A stretch of 64,000 nt of DNA from positions 4,700,913 to 4,764,912 of the forward strand of contig NC_051131.1 of NCBI RefSeq assembly GCF_014839805.1. The letters are read 5' to 3'. Numbering within the stretch: the stretch's first letter is position 1; each line of letters starts with the position of its first letter. This DNA is from Manduca sexta. Taxonomy: Eukaryota > Arthropoda > Insecta > Lepidoptera > Sphingidae. The position numbers and the translations under genes are program-made. A model generated the notes under the pieces. The model was not told where the DNA came from. It searched no databases and was given only the letters and a program-made list of their open reading frames with translations. Below, one piece after another: positions 24,301-33,071 of this stretch.

Positions 24301-25461
24301 GTGCCTTGAAAGGCAAAGGCATTTGTTGAAGGAGAAAAATGAATTTAAGATATTAAAAGCCATATTTTTTACTGTATTGTTTGCCCTATCGTAGGGTAAT
24401 CTTGGTATAAATACACAAAGATATTAATCAAATATAATAATTCAAAAATATTTTATTTAATTATGCTATAACCTAATCTTTAAAAAGGTTATTCACTTTT
24501 TGTTTAAAAGTCGCAATTATCGGAATGCATTAACCTAATGAAAACCTTTTGATATAAATTGTTATATACTAAAATAACAAATACGCATTGTAAATTGTAA
24601 ACAATACATATAACATAGGAAGCTATTTATAATTATGTAACTTTTAATACAATGGATTATCATTGCTTTTGTTGATAGTAAGACATTTATACACGGAAGG
24701 TAACATCGAAAACTTTATCCCGGGAATTTTAAAAGTTTCGTATCGCGTAAAGCCACCATCTCCGAGGGATATAAATCGTATACCTAAACAATTATATTTA
24801 TAAGATACATTATACATATACAAAAGAAGTTGTATGCCATCGGCACACGCTGTTTGTGTATTGTATGTCAACAATTAGCCTTGCCAACTGAAGAGACGCA
24901 GCGCGTGGTGGCAGTTTTTGGTCGCACACGTACGACTATAGAGCCCAGTGCCACTTCGTTGCCAGATTTATACACTTATTATATTTATATCACTATCAGA
25001 CAGTAGATTATTACTTACGAGTGGTATTGCAAATATATTAAAGTCAATGTATTAGATCAATCATGTAGCCGTATAATAACTTCAAACCTGAAAGGTCATC
25101 TATTCACGAAATGTATTGTTTTGGCGGCAATATTTTACGTCATTCATACGATAGTGAAGGGACTAATTATGATAAACCACCTAATTTTGAATTCCTTCAA
25201 TGGAAACCAGCACACCGTTACAGGCGGCGGTCGTGTAGCGTGTTCGTTTAAATTATTTTTGTCGCTCATTCGAGGTCCCAGTGCGTCTTTCACGGATTAA
25301 TTTTGTTTTACATCGTCACAATCAACATAAATTTTGTGAATTGCGGGTATTTTATAATGTCTGCTGACGAACCTCGCACACTCTAGCAATTCCTTGTTGG
25401 GTGTAAAAGAGGCTCCACCGGCGTGCGCCACCAGCGCCAGCAGTGGTAGCAGCAGCCACAT
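6147..25461 (-). CDS. Cys-loop ligand-gated chloride channel subunit (orphan pHCl-2/CG12344-like group)
   Basis: Ten exons join with consistent phase into 475 residues: 25461-25373, 13965-13898, 11431-11364, 10846-10626, 9853-9771, 9225-9067, 8467-8269, 7930-7720, 7133-7023, 6365-6147. Features in order: signal peptide MWLLLPLLALVAHAGG; extracellular domain with LIWTPDLYIW (about 110-119); Cys-loop C156 to C170 with 13 residues between; TM1 about 249-267; P275-G276-R277 before TM2, marking an anion-selective pore; TM2 to about 293 with Thr at 6' and Leu at 9'; TM3 about 308-331; a basic cytoplasmic loop; TM4 about 445-462 near the C-terminus. Possible N-glycosylation sites are N55 and N141. 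The second Cys pair of glutamate- and histamine-gated channels is absent. Family knowledge: such subunits form pentameric chloride channels in the plasma membrane. I infer an insect orphan subunit (pHCl-2/Hodor, CG6927, CG7589 or CG12344 type); ligand and exact orthologue are unknown. Confidence 0.93.
7023..7133 (-). CDS. Channel exon 9, cytoplasmic loop
   Basis: 37 codons in phase 0 between acceptor TTTTACAG and donor AGG|GTAAGT. Encodes RLGTPVTGTPQGGVFSPTLS followed by an acidic segment. The loop between TM3 and TM4 is variable in the family, so support comes from splice sites, phase and composition. Confidence 0.85.
7534..7691. repeat. Possible hAT-like MITE remnant in channel intron 8
   Basis: Left end CAGAGGCATAGCAAGGT and right end GGTAGCTACGCCCCTG are imperfect inverted repeats of the hAT-like CAGRGGCGTAGC type. 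No matching 8-bp duplication is visible, so the copy is old or the borders are slightly off. Confidence 0.35.
7720..7930 (-). CDS. Channel exon 8, TM3 and cytoplasmic loop
   Basis: Acceptor ATCGGCAG, donor CAG|GTACGA. Encodes the TM2-TM3 link TNSPDALELK, TM3 with FVFIALLEYFVVLFGIRY, then an Arg-rich stretch (SWSRRRQDLRRAASAAQ). The local base composition is clearly more GC-rich than the flanking introns. Confidence 0.93.
7980..8137 (+). mobile_element. hAT-like MITE (CAGTGGCGAAG family), copy 1
   Basis: Perfect 11-bp terminal inverted repeats CAGTGGCGAAG / CTTCGCCACTG... right end reads GCTTCGCCACTG. Flanked by GTACCTAC (7972-7979) and GTACCTAA (8138-8145), an 8-bp target duplication with one mismatch, as hAT transposases produce. 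Lies in channel intron 7 between exons 7 and 8. Confidence 0.85.
8269..8467 (-). CDS. Channel exon 7, TM1 and TM2
   Basis: Encodes SRELRSYLLESYLPSSLFVI continuing into ISWGSF (TM1), the IPEIVPGRM linker and VLLVTTLLSLVTMFDTV (TM2). Pro at -2' with Gly at -1' and Arg at 0' replaces the more common Pro-Ala-Arg of insect chloride channels. Donor AG|GTAGTT. Confidence 0.95.
9067..9225 (-). CDS. Channel exon 6, end of ligand-binding domain
   Basis: The acceptor is TTCGCAG at 9232-9226; it is chosen because the split codon T|AC then gives SYKYTSEDVRFEW, the standard strand after the Cys-loop, whereas the upstream CAG at 9262-9260 breaks the phase. Encodes loop C without a Cys pair. Donor AAG|GTAAAT. 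Confidence 0.9.
9771..9853 (-). CDS. Channel exon 5, Cys-loop
   Basis: Encodes ATITIKCEMDFVLYPLDVQN then CAIDFGS. The two Cys have 13 residues between them with the invariant FxxYPLD core (usual form YPxD), which defines the Cys-loop family. Donor GTAAGT is near-consensus. Confidence 0.95.
10217..10464 (+). mobile_element. Non-autonomous Helitron, copy A (ATGAATCCC..CTAG family)
   Basis: Starts TCTATATATTATAT, then CCCTATTTCCCTTGGTCACG and CATCACGCGTGAACGG; ends GACAACGTCTGTCGGGTCAG CTAGT, with a self-complementary stretch just before CTAG. Same family at 33862-34109 (-) and 39064-39341 (+). In channel intron 4. TC start, CTAG end and subterminal hairpin are Helitron marks. Confidence 0.7.
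10626..10846 (-). CDS. Channel exon 4, extracellular core
   Basis: 73 codons plus two bases. Begins EITLDVFLQVSWAENRL and includes the WTPDLYIW motif that characterises the family. The 3' border is the one weak point: GG|GTTCGT keeps the phase and gives SIGATITIKC across the junction; an alternative donor at CA|GTATTG with an acceptor two bases later would also keep frame. Confidence 0.85.
10905..11135 (+). repeat. Dispersed repeat copy (CATCAGGTGC family) in channel intron 3
   Basis: Contains TATATCCGCTTCGATAGCGG, ACACAAGGTGTTAAAACC, TCGCGTTCCGGGATCAGCC and CCATCAGGTGCA, the best-preserved central part of the family. Makes the intron look partly coding in one frame, but this is shared with all other copies. 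Confidence 0.65.
11364..11431 (-). CDS. Channel exon 3
   Basis: Acceptor ATTTCAG, donor GAG|GTACGT. Encodes KNTTVYIGVNVNRVSGVDEN then KE. The pattern V-x-I-x-V-N-V plus a following acidic run is the usual first beta strand of Cys-loop receptors. NTT is a possible N-glycosylation site. Confidence 0.92.
11776..12056 (-). mobile_element. Degenerate Helitron-like element in channel intron 2
   Basis: On the - strand it begins TCCTTACTAATATTAC and ends in a GCGAAGCCACAAGCAAC-type stretch, the common 5' and 3' ends of moth Helitrons. The terminal CTAG is lost. Internal phrases such as GGCTATATACTGTTATGG match general Helitron filler. Confidence 0.45.
12057..13897. other. Rest of channel intron 2, nothing recognised
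   Basis: AT-rich sequence with no exon-like frame, RNA gene or clear repeat border on either strand. Confidence 0.5.
13898..13965 (-). CDS. Channel exon 2
   Basis: Acceptor TTTTTTTCAG, donor GG|GTAAGT. Encodes QILYMDQHSYQIPTNYNRN then IPPG, the N-terminal extracellular region typical before the first beta strand. Separated from exon 1 by an intron of about 11.4 kb. Confidence 0.88.
16979..17157. repeat. Foldback MITE with arms of about 75 bp
   Basis: Left arm ATTAAAATTAAAC..TTTTTCGGATTTTATCGCGG..CTCCCGACG is repeated in reverse complement on the right (CGTCGGGAGAAAAC..CCGCGATAAAATCCGAAAAA..TTTAATTTTAAT) around a core of about 30 bases with a run of C. Broken relatives occur at 19938-20075, 23950-24090, 32035-32135, 42414-42470, 53336-53425 and 53480-53615. 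Confidence 0.75.
19938..20075 (+). repeat. Relative of the 16979 foldback element
   Basis: Carries TTTTTCGGATTTTATCGCGG and CGACGTTTCGAAGACTTTGC, then a different second half with GGTCTTCCGAAAAGTCGAAG, so it is a variant with another right end. Confidence 0.55.
20291..20575 (-). CDS. Hydrophobic open frame, unrecognised (possible exon or gene fossil)
   Basis: Open from an ATG at 20575 to a stop at 20291, 94 codons, inside channel intron 1 on the same strand. Two hydrophobic stretches, LALIQTLFGLASLLIIA and AMIHAVTLLGTCVLGVTWLY continuing ISIFLAGLKL, would suit membrane helices, and the codons are more GC-rich than the surroundings. A possible acceptor (CTAATTCAG) sits just before TLFGLAS. 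I recognise no family. It could be a nested gene exon, a gene fossil or chance. Confidence 0.25.
   Translation of the reverse strand: MPCHVGIEDLALIQTLFGLASLLIIAQPHWYKVGQAMIHAVTLLGTCVLGVTWLYISIFLAGLKLITCRSSVSFIGVFENNRSHAAREYTQRLQ
20654..20804 (+). mobile_element. hAT-like MITE (CAGTGGCGAAG family), copy 2
   Basis: Ends CAGTGGCGAA / TTCGCCACTG. Flanked on both sides by GTGTACTG (20646-20653 and 20805-20812), a perfect 8-bp duplication. Internal phrases GGTCTGCAAAT and AGGAATCGGGTT are shared by the other copies. Confidence 0.9.
20823..20887 (-). mobile_element. Extremely 5'-truncated LINE tail with target duplication
   Basis: 65 bases that, on the - strand, run from GCAACGTAGCGCGC to the widespread moth LINE end AGGCCTATATTCAGCAGTGG..CTGATGATGATG. 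Flanked by GTAGTGTGTTT on both sides (20812-20822 and 20888-20898), an 11-bp duplication. It is probably the tail of an RTE-like LINE; 44075-44425 and 56935-57120 are relatives. Confidence 0.8.
22463..22754 (+). mobile_element. Non-autonomous Helitron (AAATGTTTGGATGTTTG family), copy 1
   Basis: Starts TCTTATTAACATTATAAATG, contains AAAAATGTTTGGATGTTTGT and ATGGATGGCGCTAGCG, and ends in CACGCGAGCAAAGTCGTG, a small hairpin, then AGCAACACCTAG. Relatives at 46887-47186 and 52985-53272. Confidence 0.65.
23276..23467. repeat. Small MITE with CAGTCTTACTTAT ends
   Basis: Left CAGTCTTACTTATTAAAA and right TTTATAAGTAAGACTG are inverted repeats; the internal part has CCCGCCATCTTG. TA lies next to both ends, compatible with a Tc1/mariner-type target but not proof. 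Confidence 0.55.
23950..24090 (+). repeat. Degenerate relative of the 16979 foldback element
   Basis: TTACGGATTTTGATGCGATA, CGTCGTTTCGAAGACTTTC and TTTGGTCGTCCGAAAAG match the variant at 19938-20075 in order. Confidence 0.5.
25373..25461 (-). CDS. Channel exon 1, start codon and signal peptide
   Basis: ATG at 25461-25459, 29 codons plus AG. Encodes a hydrophobic leader ending near AHAGGAS and then FTPNKELLECA. Donor is AG|GTTCGT. The leftover AG joins C of exon 2 to give Ser. I chose this ATG because it gives a textbook signal peptide and the phase fits; there is no upstream exon evidence. Confidence 0.85.
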
Positions 25462-25830
25462 GTCGGCTACGGTCGCAGGTGCCGCCGCCGTCCGTCTCCT
25501 GTCGCACTCAGTTCTGTCACGTCACACACACACCGCCTGCACATCATCGGCAGAGTTCAATGCGAGCACATCACTACACTGGGGTCGGCGCACTGGTTTC
25601 CACTGGTTCACGCAGGTTGAGGTCCGAGGATGAGCAAGCGCGGCGCGATACTGCGAGACTACGGCGGGCGGTTATCGCGACGGCCGCGGCGGGCGGGCGC
25701 GGTCACGGGCGCAACCTTCGCTTCCGCGCGATCTCACCCTGTGACGCGACCTGAGAAAAACCGCTACGCAACCGAACACGCGCCTGCCGCTCGGCGTGTG
25801 CGACGATTCACGCTCACTGTACACACCGCA
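25462..25830 (-). promoter_or_regulatory. GC-rich, CpG-dense 5' region of channel gene
   Basis: Directly upstream of the channel start codon the sequence switches from AT-rich to strongly GC- and CpG-rich for about 370 bases, unlike anything else nearby. This fits the 5' UTR and promoter. Open frames on the + strand here are shadows of the composition. No TATA box or initiator could be assigned on the - strand. Confidence 0.45.
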
Positions 25831-25889
25831 CCGACTGATGTTCTACGATTTAGATCTAACTGGTTTGCATCTGACGTACTCGAGTAAAT

Positions 25890-27440
25890 ATTAAAGATAA
25901 TTTTGAAAATTTAATTGATAATAATGATACTTCGGGCGGGCAGAACGTTGTGCCGCGCTCGCGTGACAGGTAGAGCCTGCCGTGCCCAATCGTTAGACAA
26001 CGTTTGACTTTCGCAAATCAACTCGGAGGGACTGTAACAAAAGCGAATAAACTGCTAACAAGATATTAATTTCCAAGGTCACGACCTATGAACCGACTGT
26101 ATGGCATCATTTCAAAATATAATATGTTTTGTATTTCCCATCCCACCACATACTACATCGCATCTCACTTCGCAATTATTGAATAAAATAGTAATCTTTT
26201 TATTTTTAAAAAGTTTCCTATTTCACGAATTTTGAATTTTACGACCATTTCATAGGTATCCCGTAATATACACGTCAAATAAGTCAACAGTAATTAACAA
26301 GTTCATTCATAAAAACAATTGTCGTATAAGTGAAACACGAACAACGTGGTGGAAAGGCTTACTTAGTAAGTAGGTTATTAATAAAGTAAGTATGGTAAAT
26401 TCGGGAAGTTATCAGCGGGGCTCATCGGGCCTTGGTTTGCGTGTATCCGTTGCGAATTTATTTAATTTTACCGTCAGTCGCGATACATGTTTGAATGCTG
26501 CCTCTGCGAACAGACGCCGACGTTCAAGAATGGCAAATTGGTTTAAATGCCATTCAAAACGATCAAACTTTATTGAACCGATCGAGTTATAAGCTTGTTT
26601 GAATACTTTGATAGCGATGTTGGCTTTATAATCGTAAACATTTTAGCCATTTCTGTTTCTGTGTTCTTAAAACAGATTGTGGCAATCGTAATTCATTATA
26701 GTATATGAAATTAGATGTTCATTACAATATTTGGAAACAATATTAGGGTAGTCAAGATTGACTGTCTGCATTGAGTTACTTCAAAACCTGTTTTATTGCC
26801 AACACTTATTACTAAGAAAGTATTTTATTAGTATTATATATTTAAGGGGATAGCAATTAGAAACTACCGTTTAGTATTTTTGCTGAAAAACGATAGCATA
26901 CATGGTAAATCGATTTACACTGTACATCTTGTAAGATCTATCGTTATGACTGGCGAATATATAGCGGTAAATTTTTATTTCTAACACTAAAAAGGATAGC
27001 ACCAAATAGGAGACAAAACTAAGCCTGTGACATCACGTAACGACATTGGAATCCAGGAAGCAGTGGCTAATTTATACGAAATATAATAAAAGAGCAAATT
27101 TGATACTGACACGCATTCGTTGGCGGGAGCGACATGGCCTAAAACCAAAGTAAACAGAAAACATATTTTACAGGTCACGGATGGCTGTATATTGTAACGC
27201 TGTCATCTTTAATTATATCAAAAGATGTTAAAGGTTAATCCTTTAGCTTTGTTATTAAATAATTTGATCTAGTAACCTTATCAATATTTTGACTCCTATC
27301 CCTAAAAAGAGATTTGTTCAAATCAGATGCCCAGTTAAATACTAGTAAGAGGGATTATGTATATGCTGCTGTACAAAGCAGTTGGATTTGGATTCCGTAG
27401 TTGCCTTATATTGTACTGCGGATATTGATTAGACCGACTA
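25890..27440. other. Upstream of channel gene, nothing recognised
   Basis: Starts with about 100 GC-richer bases (25930-25990), then ordinary AT-rich sequence. No exon, RNA gene or repeat border is supported. Confidence 0.45.
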
Positions 27441-27613
27441 AAGGGTAAAGTTACTAACACCTAATGAGAGGTCATAGATCAACGGATAGTACGCAGTTCG
27501 AACCTTTATTTTAGCAGTCAGTGATTATTAAAAGGGTAAAGTTACTAACACCTAAAGAGAGGCCATCAACGGTTGGTACGTAGTTCGAACCTTTGTTTTA
27601 GCAGTCAGTGATT
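27441..27613. repeat. Two-copy tandem repeat, unit about 90 bp
   Basis: AAGGGTAAAGTTACTAACAC begins at 27441 and again at 27532; both units run through CGCAGTTCGAACCTTT-like sequence to TTTTAGCAGTCAGTGATT. The second unit is about 4 bases shorter and carries a few changes. Confidence 0.8.
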
Positions 27614-28895
27614 TTTATTGAATTTCAAATTCATGATGGTGAGCGCTTCAACTGCCCATAAACTAGAAACACTATCAAAATTTCTAACTATTATGTGTAG
27701 CACAACCCGGTACTGTGCTCATCACTCTGTTTGAAGTGTAAGCTTAAATTTCGTTTTCACTGTACCACTATGCTTGTACAATTTGTTTCAATGTAGAATC
27801 AAAACCACAACTTTTAAATTACGATGGTACAGCGGATTAATTTCTTGCTGCTTTACGGACGCTATAAAATTTAAATAGCCTAATTATGTCATGTCAAGTC
27901 GCAAGTAAGAATAGTCGGGATGTCATACGTGCAATTTATTCCAGTGAGAAGCAGAGCGTGTCATAAACTTGCACTTTGTGGGTTTCACAATGTCCCTGTG
28001 ATGTTAAACACCGCGCGGATCATTGCATGAGCGCTCATGTAACGTTTGTTACGATACAAACTTATCAATCAATAGTGTTCACTACGTTTTGTATTGTAGT
28101 AACAACCCTTTATTTTGAAAGAGTAAATATTTTATAATAATTAAGTATTAATAAATTAATAAGAAATAAATTGAATTGTACAGTCTAGCCGAAGTTTCTT
28201 CGACCATAATCGTATTGAGATTAATTTACATACTTGTGATTTTTCTAATAAAACCTACTTCGTATATATACCTCATTTAAGTCCTGTGAATTGCATGTTG
28301 ATAAAAAAAGAGTTAGATGGCATAGAGTTAGTTGGACAAAAAACCACAAAATATGATGTTTTATTAATACTAACCGAAATGTATTTCCGAGTTTCCCTTC
28401 TTAGTTTATGACGACAATGAGTGTGATTATTGAATCAGTTCTGCATAGACTCACTATATAAATCTGTAATCAGAAAAATTTCTTTAAAAAACAACAAATA
28501 AAATTAATTGCGTTTTAGATTTGTTTAATACTCTTTATGATGAAGTTCGAAATTTAAAACTACATGATTCCATTAATTTATTATGTTTATTATATTTCGA
28601 AAGGAGGTTGGTATAAATCACGCATACTTATAGCCAGTATCTATATTTTTTATAAGATTCGTAATACATATTTATTATAGGTACTAATACAGTTCATAAT
28701 TAATAGAAGTATATTGTAATCACAATAAAATGGTTTATGATTTTTGATTTTACCTTTTGTCATCAAATTACTTTACAACTAAGGAACTTGGCTGTATGTA
28801 CATACAATTAAATATGGCGTAAAAATGCACGTATTCGATGTTTGAATTTATTAATGATATGAAAAATAATCATAGATTCCACTTTTTTTTAAACA

Positions 28896-28960
28896 ATGGC
28901 GACGAAAAATGAGTGCACTTCATACTTGAAAAGGAAGAGCCACGCTGAGAATAATGCAGG
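28896..28960 (+). CDS. Possible first coding exon, unrecognised
   Basis: ATGGCGACG start in a fair context (AACAATGG), 21 codons (MATKNECTSYLKRKSHAENN A), then GCAG|GTATGG that could be a donor. The frame stays open to a stop near 29055. No partner exon is found in the window and no family is recognised, so this may be chance. Confidence 0.12.
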
Positions 28961-31900
28961 TATGGACCCTGAGTGTACAATCTCGATTTTTATAAATAAA
29001 CTTAATAAAATTGCAATAAATAATGATCACATTTGCTCGCTCGGATTTATTTAGACATATAACTCCTAAAAATCTAAGTTACTATCTAATAATATATTTA
29101 AACATTTACACGTGAATAATTCAATGAATAGTTCTTCATATATTGCGTATTCGTCAACCATAATCATTTATTACCATTGTTCACAAGCATGCCAGTAGTG
29201 ATGATCGTAAAATTGAGTGACTTGGTTGTTTATGGCTGCGGTTAAGCCGTGAAATTCGTTCAGCGACGAAATAAGCATATGAATTTACTATAACAGAAAT
29301 TTCCTTGTGGAAAGTTTCGAATATTTTTAGTTTACGTAATTACTTGGCTTTGTTTTTAATTTAAGAATTTGGTCTTGTGACCGACATTTTTTGTGAACAA
29401 ACATTAGTTTGGAAGTCACATTTTCTAGAAAATGCCAGACATTAGCAATGAAAAATTTTACCTTATACATGTGGCAAATCTGGATACGTTTGGACTTTTA
29501 ACTCCGCTCTGTCCATACAACTCTTTTTGCAGTGGGTCGTTTTATTAGTTTTTACTTGAATCCCAATAGATTCGGCCGATTAGAAATAAGAATAGAAATG
29601 AAAGCTTTAATTGATTTCCTATTCATGATAGGTATACGACTAGGTTTACGACGTTACCAGGAAAGATAATTATTATAAATTACCTTCATAATTAAATCAT
29701 AAATTATTTTATAGTTATATTAAGTGGATATAATATGAGCCAGACAGCCGATAGTATGAGACGTCACAGGAATTGTAATACGACGTGTTCTATTGCGTAG
29801 GCTGATTTTTTAACATCTGGCCGCCAGCCAGGTGTTTTGGCGGTCTTTGTCAATGTTGGATTTATTAATACACCGCATTGTTGCTCCGCTAACGAGGTTA
29901 GCGACATTTGATTGCCGGCCCTTTGAAAATATTACATCTGACGTTTATTTCCGTTTTTTGATCGAGCTCAGATGTGGAAAACCTATTTATCCCAAGTTCT
30001 CCTGTATGTCAATGTGATTAGGGATGCTTTTAACTTATTATGCAACAGATTTTATATGTTCAAATATGACAAACGTCGTGATAGTTGCTATGCCGCTTAG
30101 ACTACATGGCAAGGACGTACACCGATGTCAATCGAAATTGCGTAACATCGTCTGGTATTTCAAAAATGTAATTATTTGGGTGTTGGTAGCGGGTGTTTAA
30201 AATAAGTTCGCTATGCGACTGCGTGCCAGATCTTGGTCGACGCGTCGTCCAGTGTGCAATGTCCGCCCTCGCAAACCGACGAGATGCTCGTCACGTATTG
30301 TGCATTTAATATAAAAATTAATTAAATCTATAAAGATATTTGATTAGGTGTCAAATTGTATAAAAAATTAAAAAAGTATAAAATAAGGCTGTAAGACTTA
30401 ACACGGGGATATTTTCGTATAATGGTTGACTTTTCAGTCAAACAATGAATGCTATTTTTCGTAGAGTTGTACTATTGTACCAAAAATGATCGATATGCAA
30501 CGTCTAGTTAAACAGCGTCTATTATTATTTTAAGGTAGTATTATTTTTATACACAATCAAACCGGGTTTTTTGTCAGTGACATTATCGCGTTTGCCAAGT
30601 ATCTCGCCCGAGACAAGACAATAACAATTATTCGCGCCGAATAACCCTCGAATCAACGACGCTTATTCTTGGAACATGCGTAGACTCAGGGGCATCTAAA
30701 TCCCGGGTTATTGTGACGCTATGATTTATGCTTATGTGATTATTGCACATGTATCATGTCATTAGCATGGTAGACGTGAGTGACAAAAAATGACAGTTGA
30801 AAACAACTTTTCAGTCGGTTTTTAGTGACGGATATGGTCCACGTGTCACGCGCGTGTAGAACGCGTGTTTTGACTAGTTAACCGTTTAAAACGTGTCGTT
30901 GGAGGTAATTAGAAAATGTAGTATTTTTGTAAATTTGTTCTTTTGTGCAAGGTGATTAGGTCGAAGATCTTCAAAGGTCGCACGAAATGCGTGGACGCAA
31001 TTACAATTTGTTTAACTAATTTTATGGTAATTAATATTAGATCACATTAATTATCTGACAGTGTTAATAAATCTATTCTGAACTATTAAATAGATAGCTT
31101 ATTTTATAACATGGTATAAATATATCGCAGACGGTCTAAAAGTGCAGAAAACTAAAAATTACTTCTCAAGGTATATACTTGGTACAAGGTGTACTTTGGG
31201 GGTTTGGATGGATAATAAGTTATATGAAAAATTGGGGATAGAGCACGCTGATAACAATTATTTAACGATTAGTAATGATATAAGTAAGGATTTTATAACC
31301 TAAAACTTTACTTGGATCAAATATGACAATGTTACATTGAAGCAATTAGTGTAATCTTGCATAATGCATGATAATGGACATAATGGTACATATATATAGA
31401 GTCCAAAATATTTTTCGTGGCGCGAAACAAGAAGGAAAACGTATCTAAAAACAATTTTGTGTCCGATACAGAACTAAAACACCAATGAGGTGAATGTCCA
31501 CATTGATCACGTGGAACTATTCGGTCAAACATGCCAATATTCATGTTTTAAAAATATAAAGTGCCTTTGAACGTCCAGTTTGCTCTAATTACTTCTATTT
31601 TTGTGCAGTTTTGTCGGTCTTTGAACAACGTTGGTGCATGAGGACATCGCATGCAACCACGTTGTAAATTAATGAACATAATATGCTAATGGTTATATGG
31701 ATATTTTACTGCGAATATATGAAATCGGGATTTATTTACAATAGGTCTAGTCAGCCATGTAAATAGCTGAAAAAAAAATGCCTTTACACTTTTGAGTTAT
31801 AATCAACATTTTAATTCACAAAAATTTTGTATTGTGATTGTACCTAAGGAGTTGAAATCTTGTCTTAAATCTGTAATAAATAAAATACCCCTATAAACTT

Positions 31901-32034
31901 ATCAGGCATTCGCTCTCATACACACAAAAATAATTTATTTGCATAATAAATCTGCAGATACAAATTGTTTTCCAAATATTTTGAAACTACCTACAATAGA
32001 CTAATAATTACAATTTATATGTACAACCAACCAA

Positions 32035-32135
32035 CACCTCAGTCTGCCCCGTGATCATGAAGGCCGCAGTCTTAGAAACGTCAGGAGAAAATAATAATAT
32101 ACTGTGATAAAATCCGTAAAATAATTTTACTTCAA
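32035..32135 (-). repeat. Fragment of the 16979 foldback family
   Basis: GTGATCATGAAGGCCGCAG, AACGTCAGGAGAAAAT and GTGATAAAATCCGTAAAATA match the core and right arm. Confidence 0.55.
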
Positions 32136-32308
32136 TTTATATATATTATTTGATGACTACTTTTTGTAAGCGAAATAGACGAATTACTCATTTCATACTC
32201 ATCAAAACAATAACGCTGTCCAGGAACTTTAATTACAAATTACTCTCCTTCTAAAACATCAGTGGCAAAGAGTCCATATAACTCGATTCCTGGCGCCTTT
32301 ATTTAGAA

Positions 32309-33071
32309 CTAGCTTTTGCCCGCGGCTCCGCCCGCGTTATAAAGTTTTTCGGGCTAAAGTTTTCCGTTATAAAAGTCACGCTATATATTTTCCCGGGAGC
32401 CTATGTCCTTCCCAGGGTCTCAAACTGTCTCCATACCAAATTTTATCCTAATACGTTGGGTAGTTTTTGAGTTTAAAACGTTCGGGCAGACCGATGCAGC
32501 GGGGGACTTTGTTTTATGATATATTTTTGTAGAACTTTTTAAGAGGAACAATCCCGTCATACATTATTGTTGCATAACTTTACCCGTTTACGCAGCGCAC
32601 GCAACAGAAGCTCTCAAAACTAATAAATTGTCCCCGTTTTTGCATCATGTTTCATTACTGCTCCGCTCCTATTGGTCATAGCGTGACGATATATAACCTA
32701 TAGCACTCCAGGAACAAAGGGCTATCCAACACAAAAATATTTTTTCAGTTCGAACCGGTAGTTCCTGAGATTAGCGATTACTGCTCTGCTCCTATTGGTC
32801 ATAGCGTGATGATATATAGCCTATAGCACTCCACGAACAAAAGGCTATCCAAAGCAAAAATAATTTTTCAGTTTGGACCGGTAGTTCCTGAGATTAGCCA
32901 TTACTGCTCCGCTCCTATTGGGTATAGCGTGATGATATATATAGCCTATAGCACTCCACGAACATAGGGCTATCCAACGCAAAAAGAATTTTTCAGTTTG
33001 GACCGGTAGTTCCTGAGATTAGCGCGTTCAAACAAACAAACAAACTCTTCAGCTTTATATAATAGTATAGA
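32309..33071 (-). mobile_element. Non-autonomous Helitron nested in a hAT-like MITE
   Basis: 763 bp. On the - strand it starts TCTATACTATTATATAAAGC and ends CGGGCGGAGCCGCGGGCAAA AGCTAG, with a GC-rich hairpin just before CTAG. The host site is restored as A|T when it is removed, as expected for Helitrons. Inside are three head-to-tail units of 123 bp starting at 32654, 32777 and 32900. No coding frame is present, so it needed a helicase from elsewhere. Confidence 0.92.
32654..33022 (+). repeat. Three 123-bp tandem units inside the Helitron
   Basis: Each unit opens ATTACTGCTCYGCTCCTATT, carries GATATATARCCTATAGCACT and closes GGTAGTTCCTGAGATTAGC. The units differ by a few bases each. Confidence 0.9.

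Larger units (their letters stand above)
13966..25372 (-). other. Channel intron 1 (about 11.4 kb)
   Basis: Bounded by the exon 1 donor and exon 2 acceptor. Mostly AT-rich unique sequence, with repeats at 16979-17157, 19938-20075, 20654-20804, 20823-20887, 22463-22754, 23276-23467 and 23950-24090. One hydrophobic open frame at 20291-20575 is listed separately. A long first intron is common for insect ion-channel genes. Confidence 0.75.
27620..32250. other. AT-rich non-coding stretch
   Basis: No gene or well-bounded repeat recognised. A GC-richer patch lies at about 30190-30300 and another at 30570-30720; neither has a coding frame. A short ATG frame with a splice-donor-like sequence at 28896-28960 is listed separately. 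A fragment of the 16979 foldback family lies at 32035-32135. Confidence 0.45.

Noticed and set aside
25394..25887. Three overlapping + strand open frames of 79-103 codons
   Set aside because: They lie over the CpG-rich 5' region and first exon of the channel on the other strand; Arg/Ala/Ser-rich composition is what random GC-rich sequence gives.
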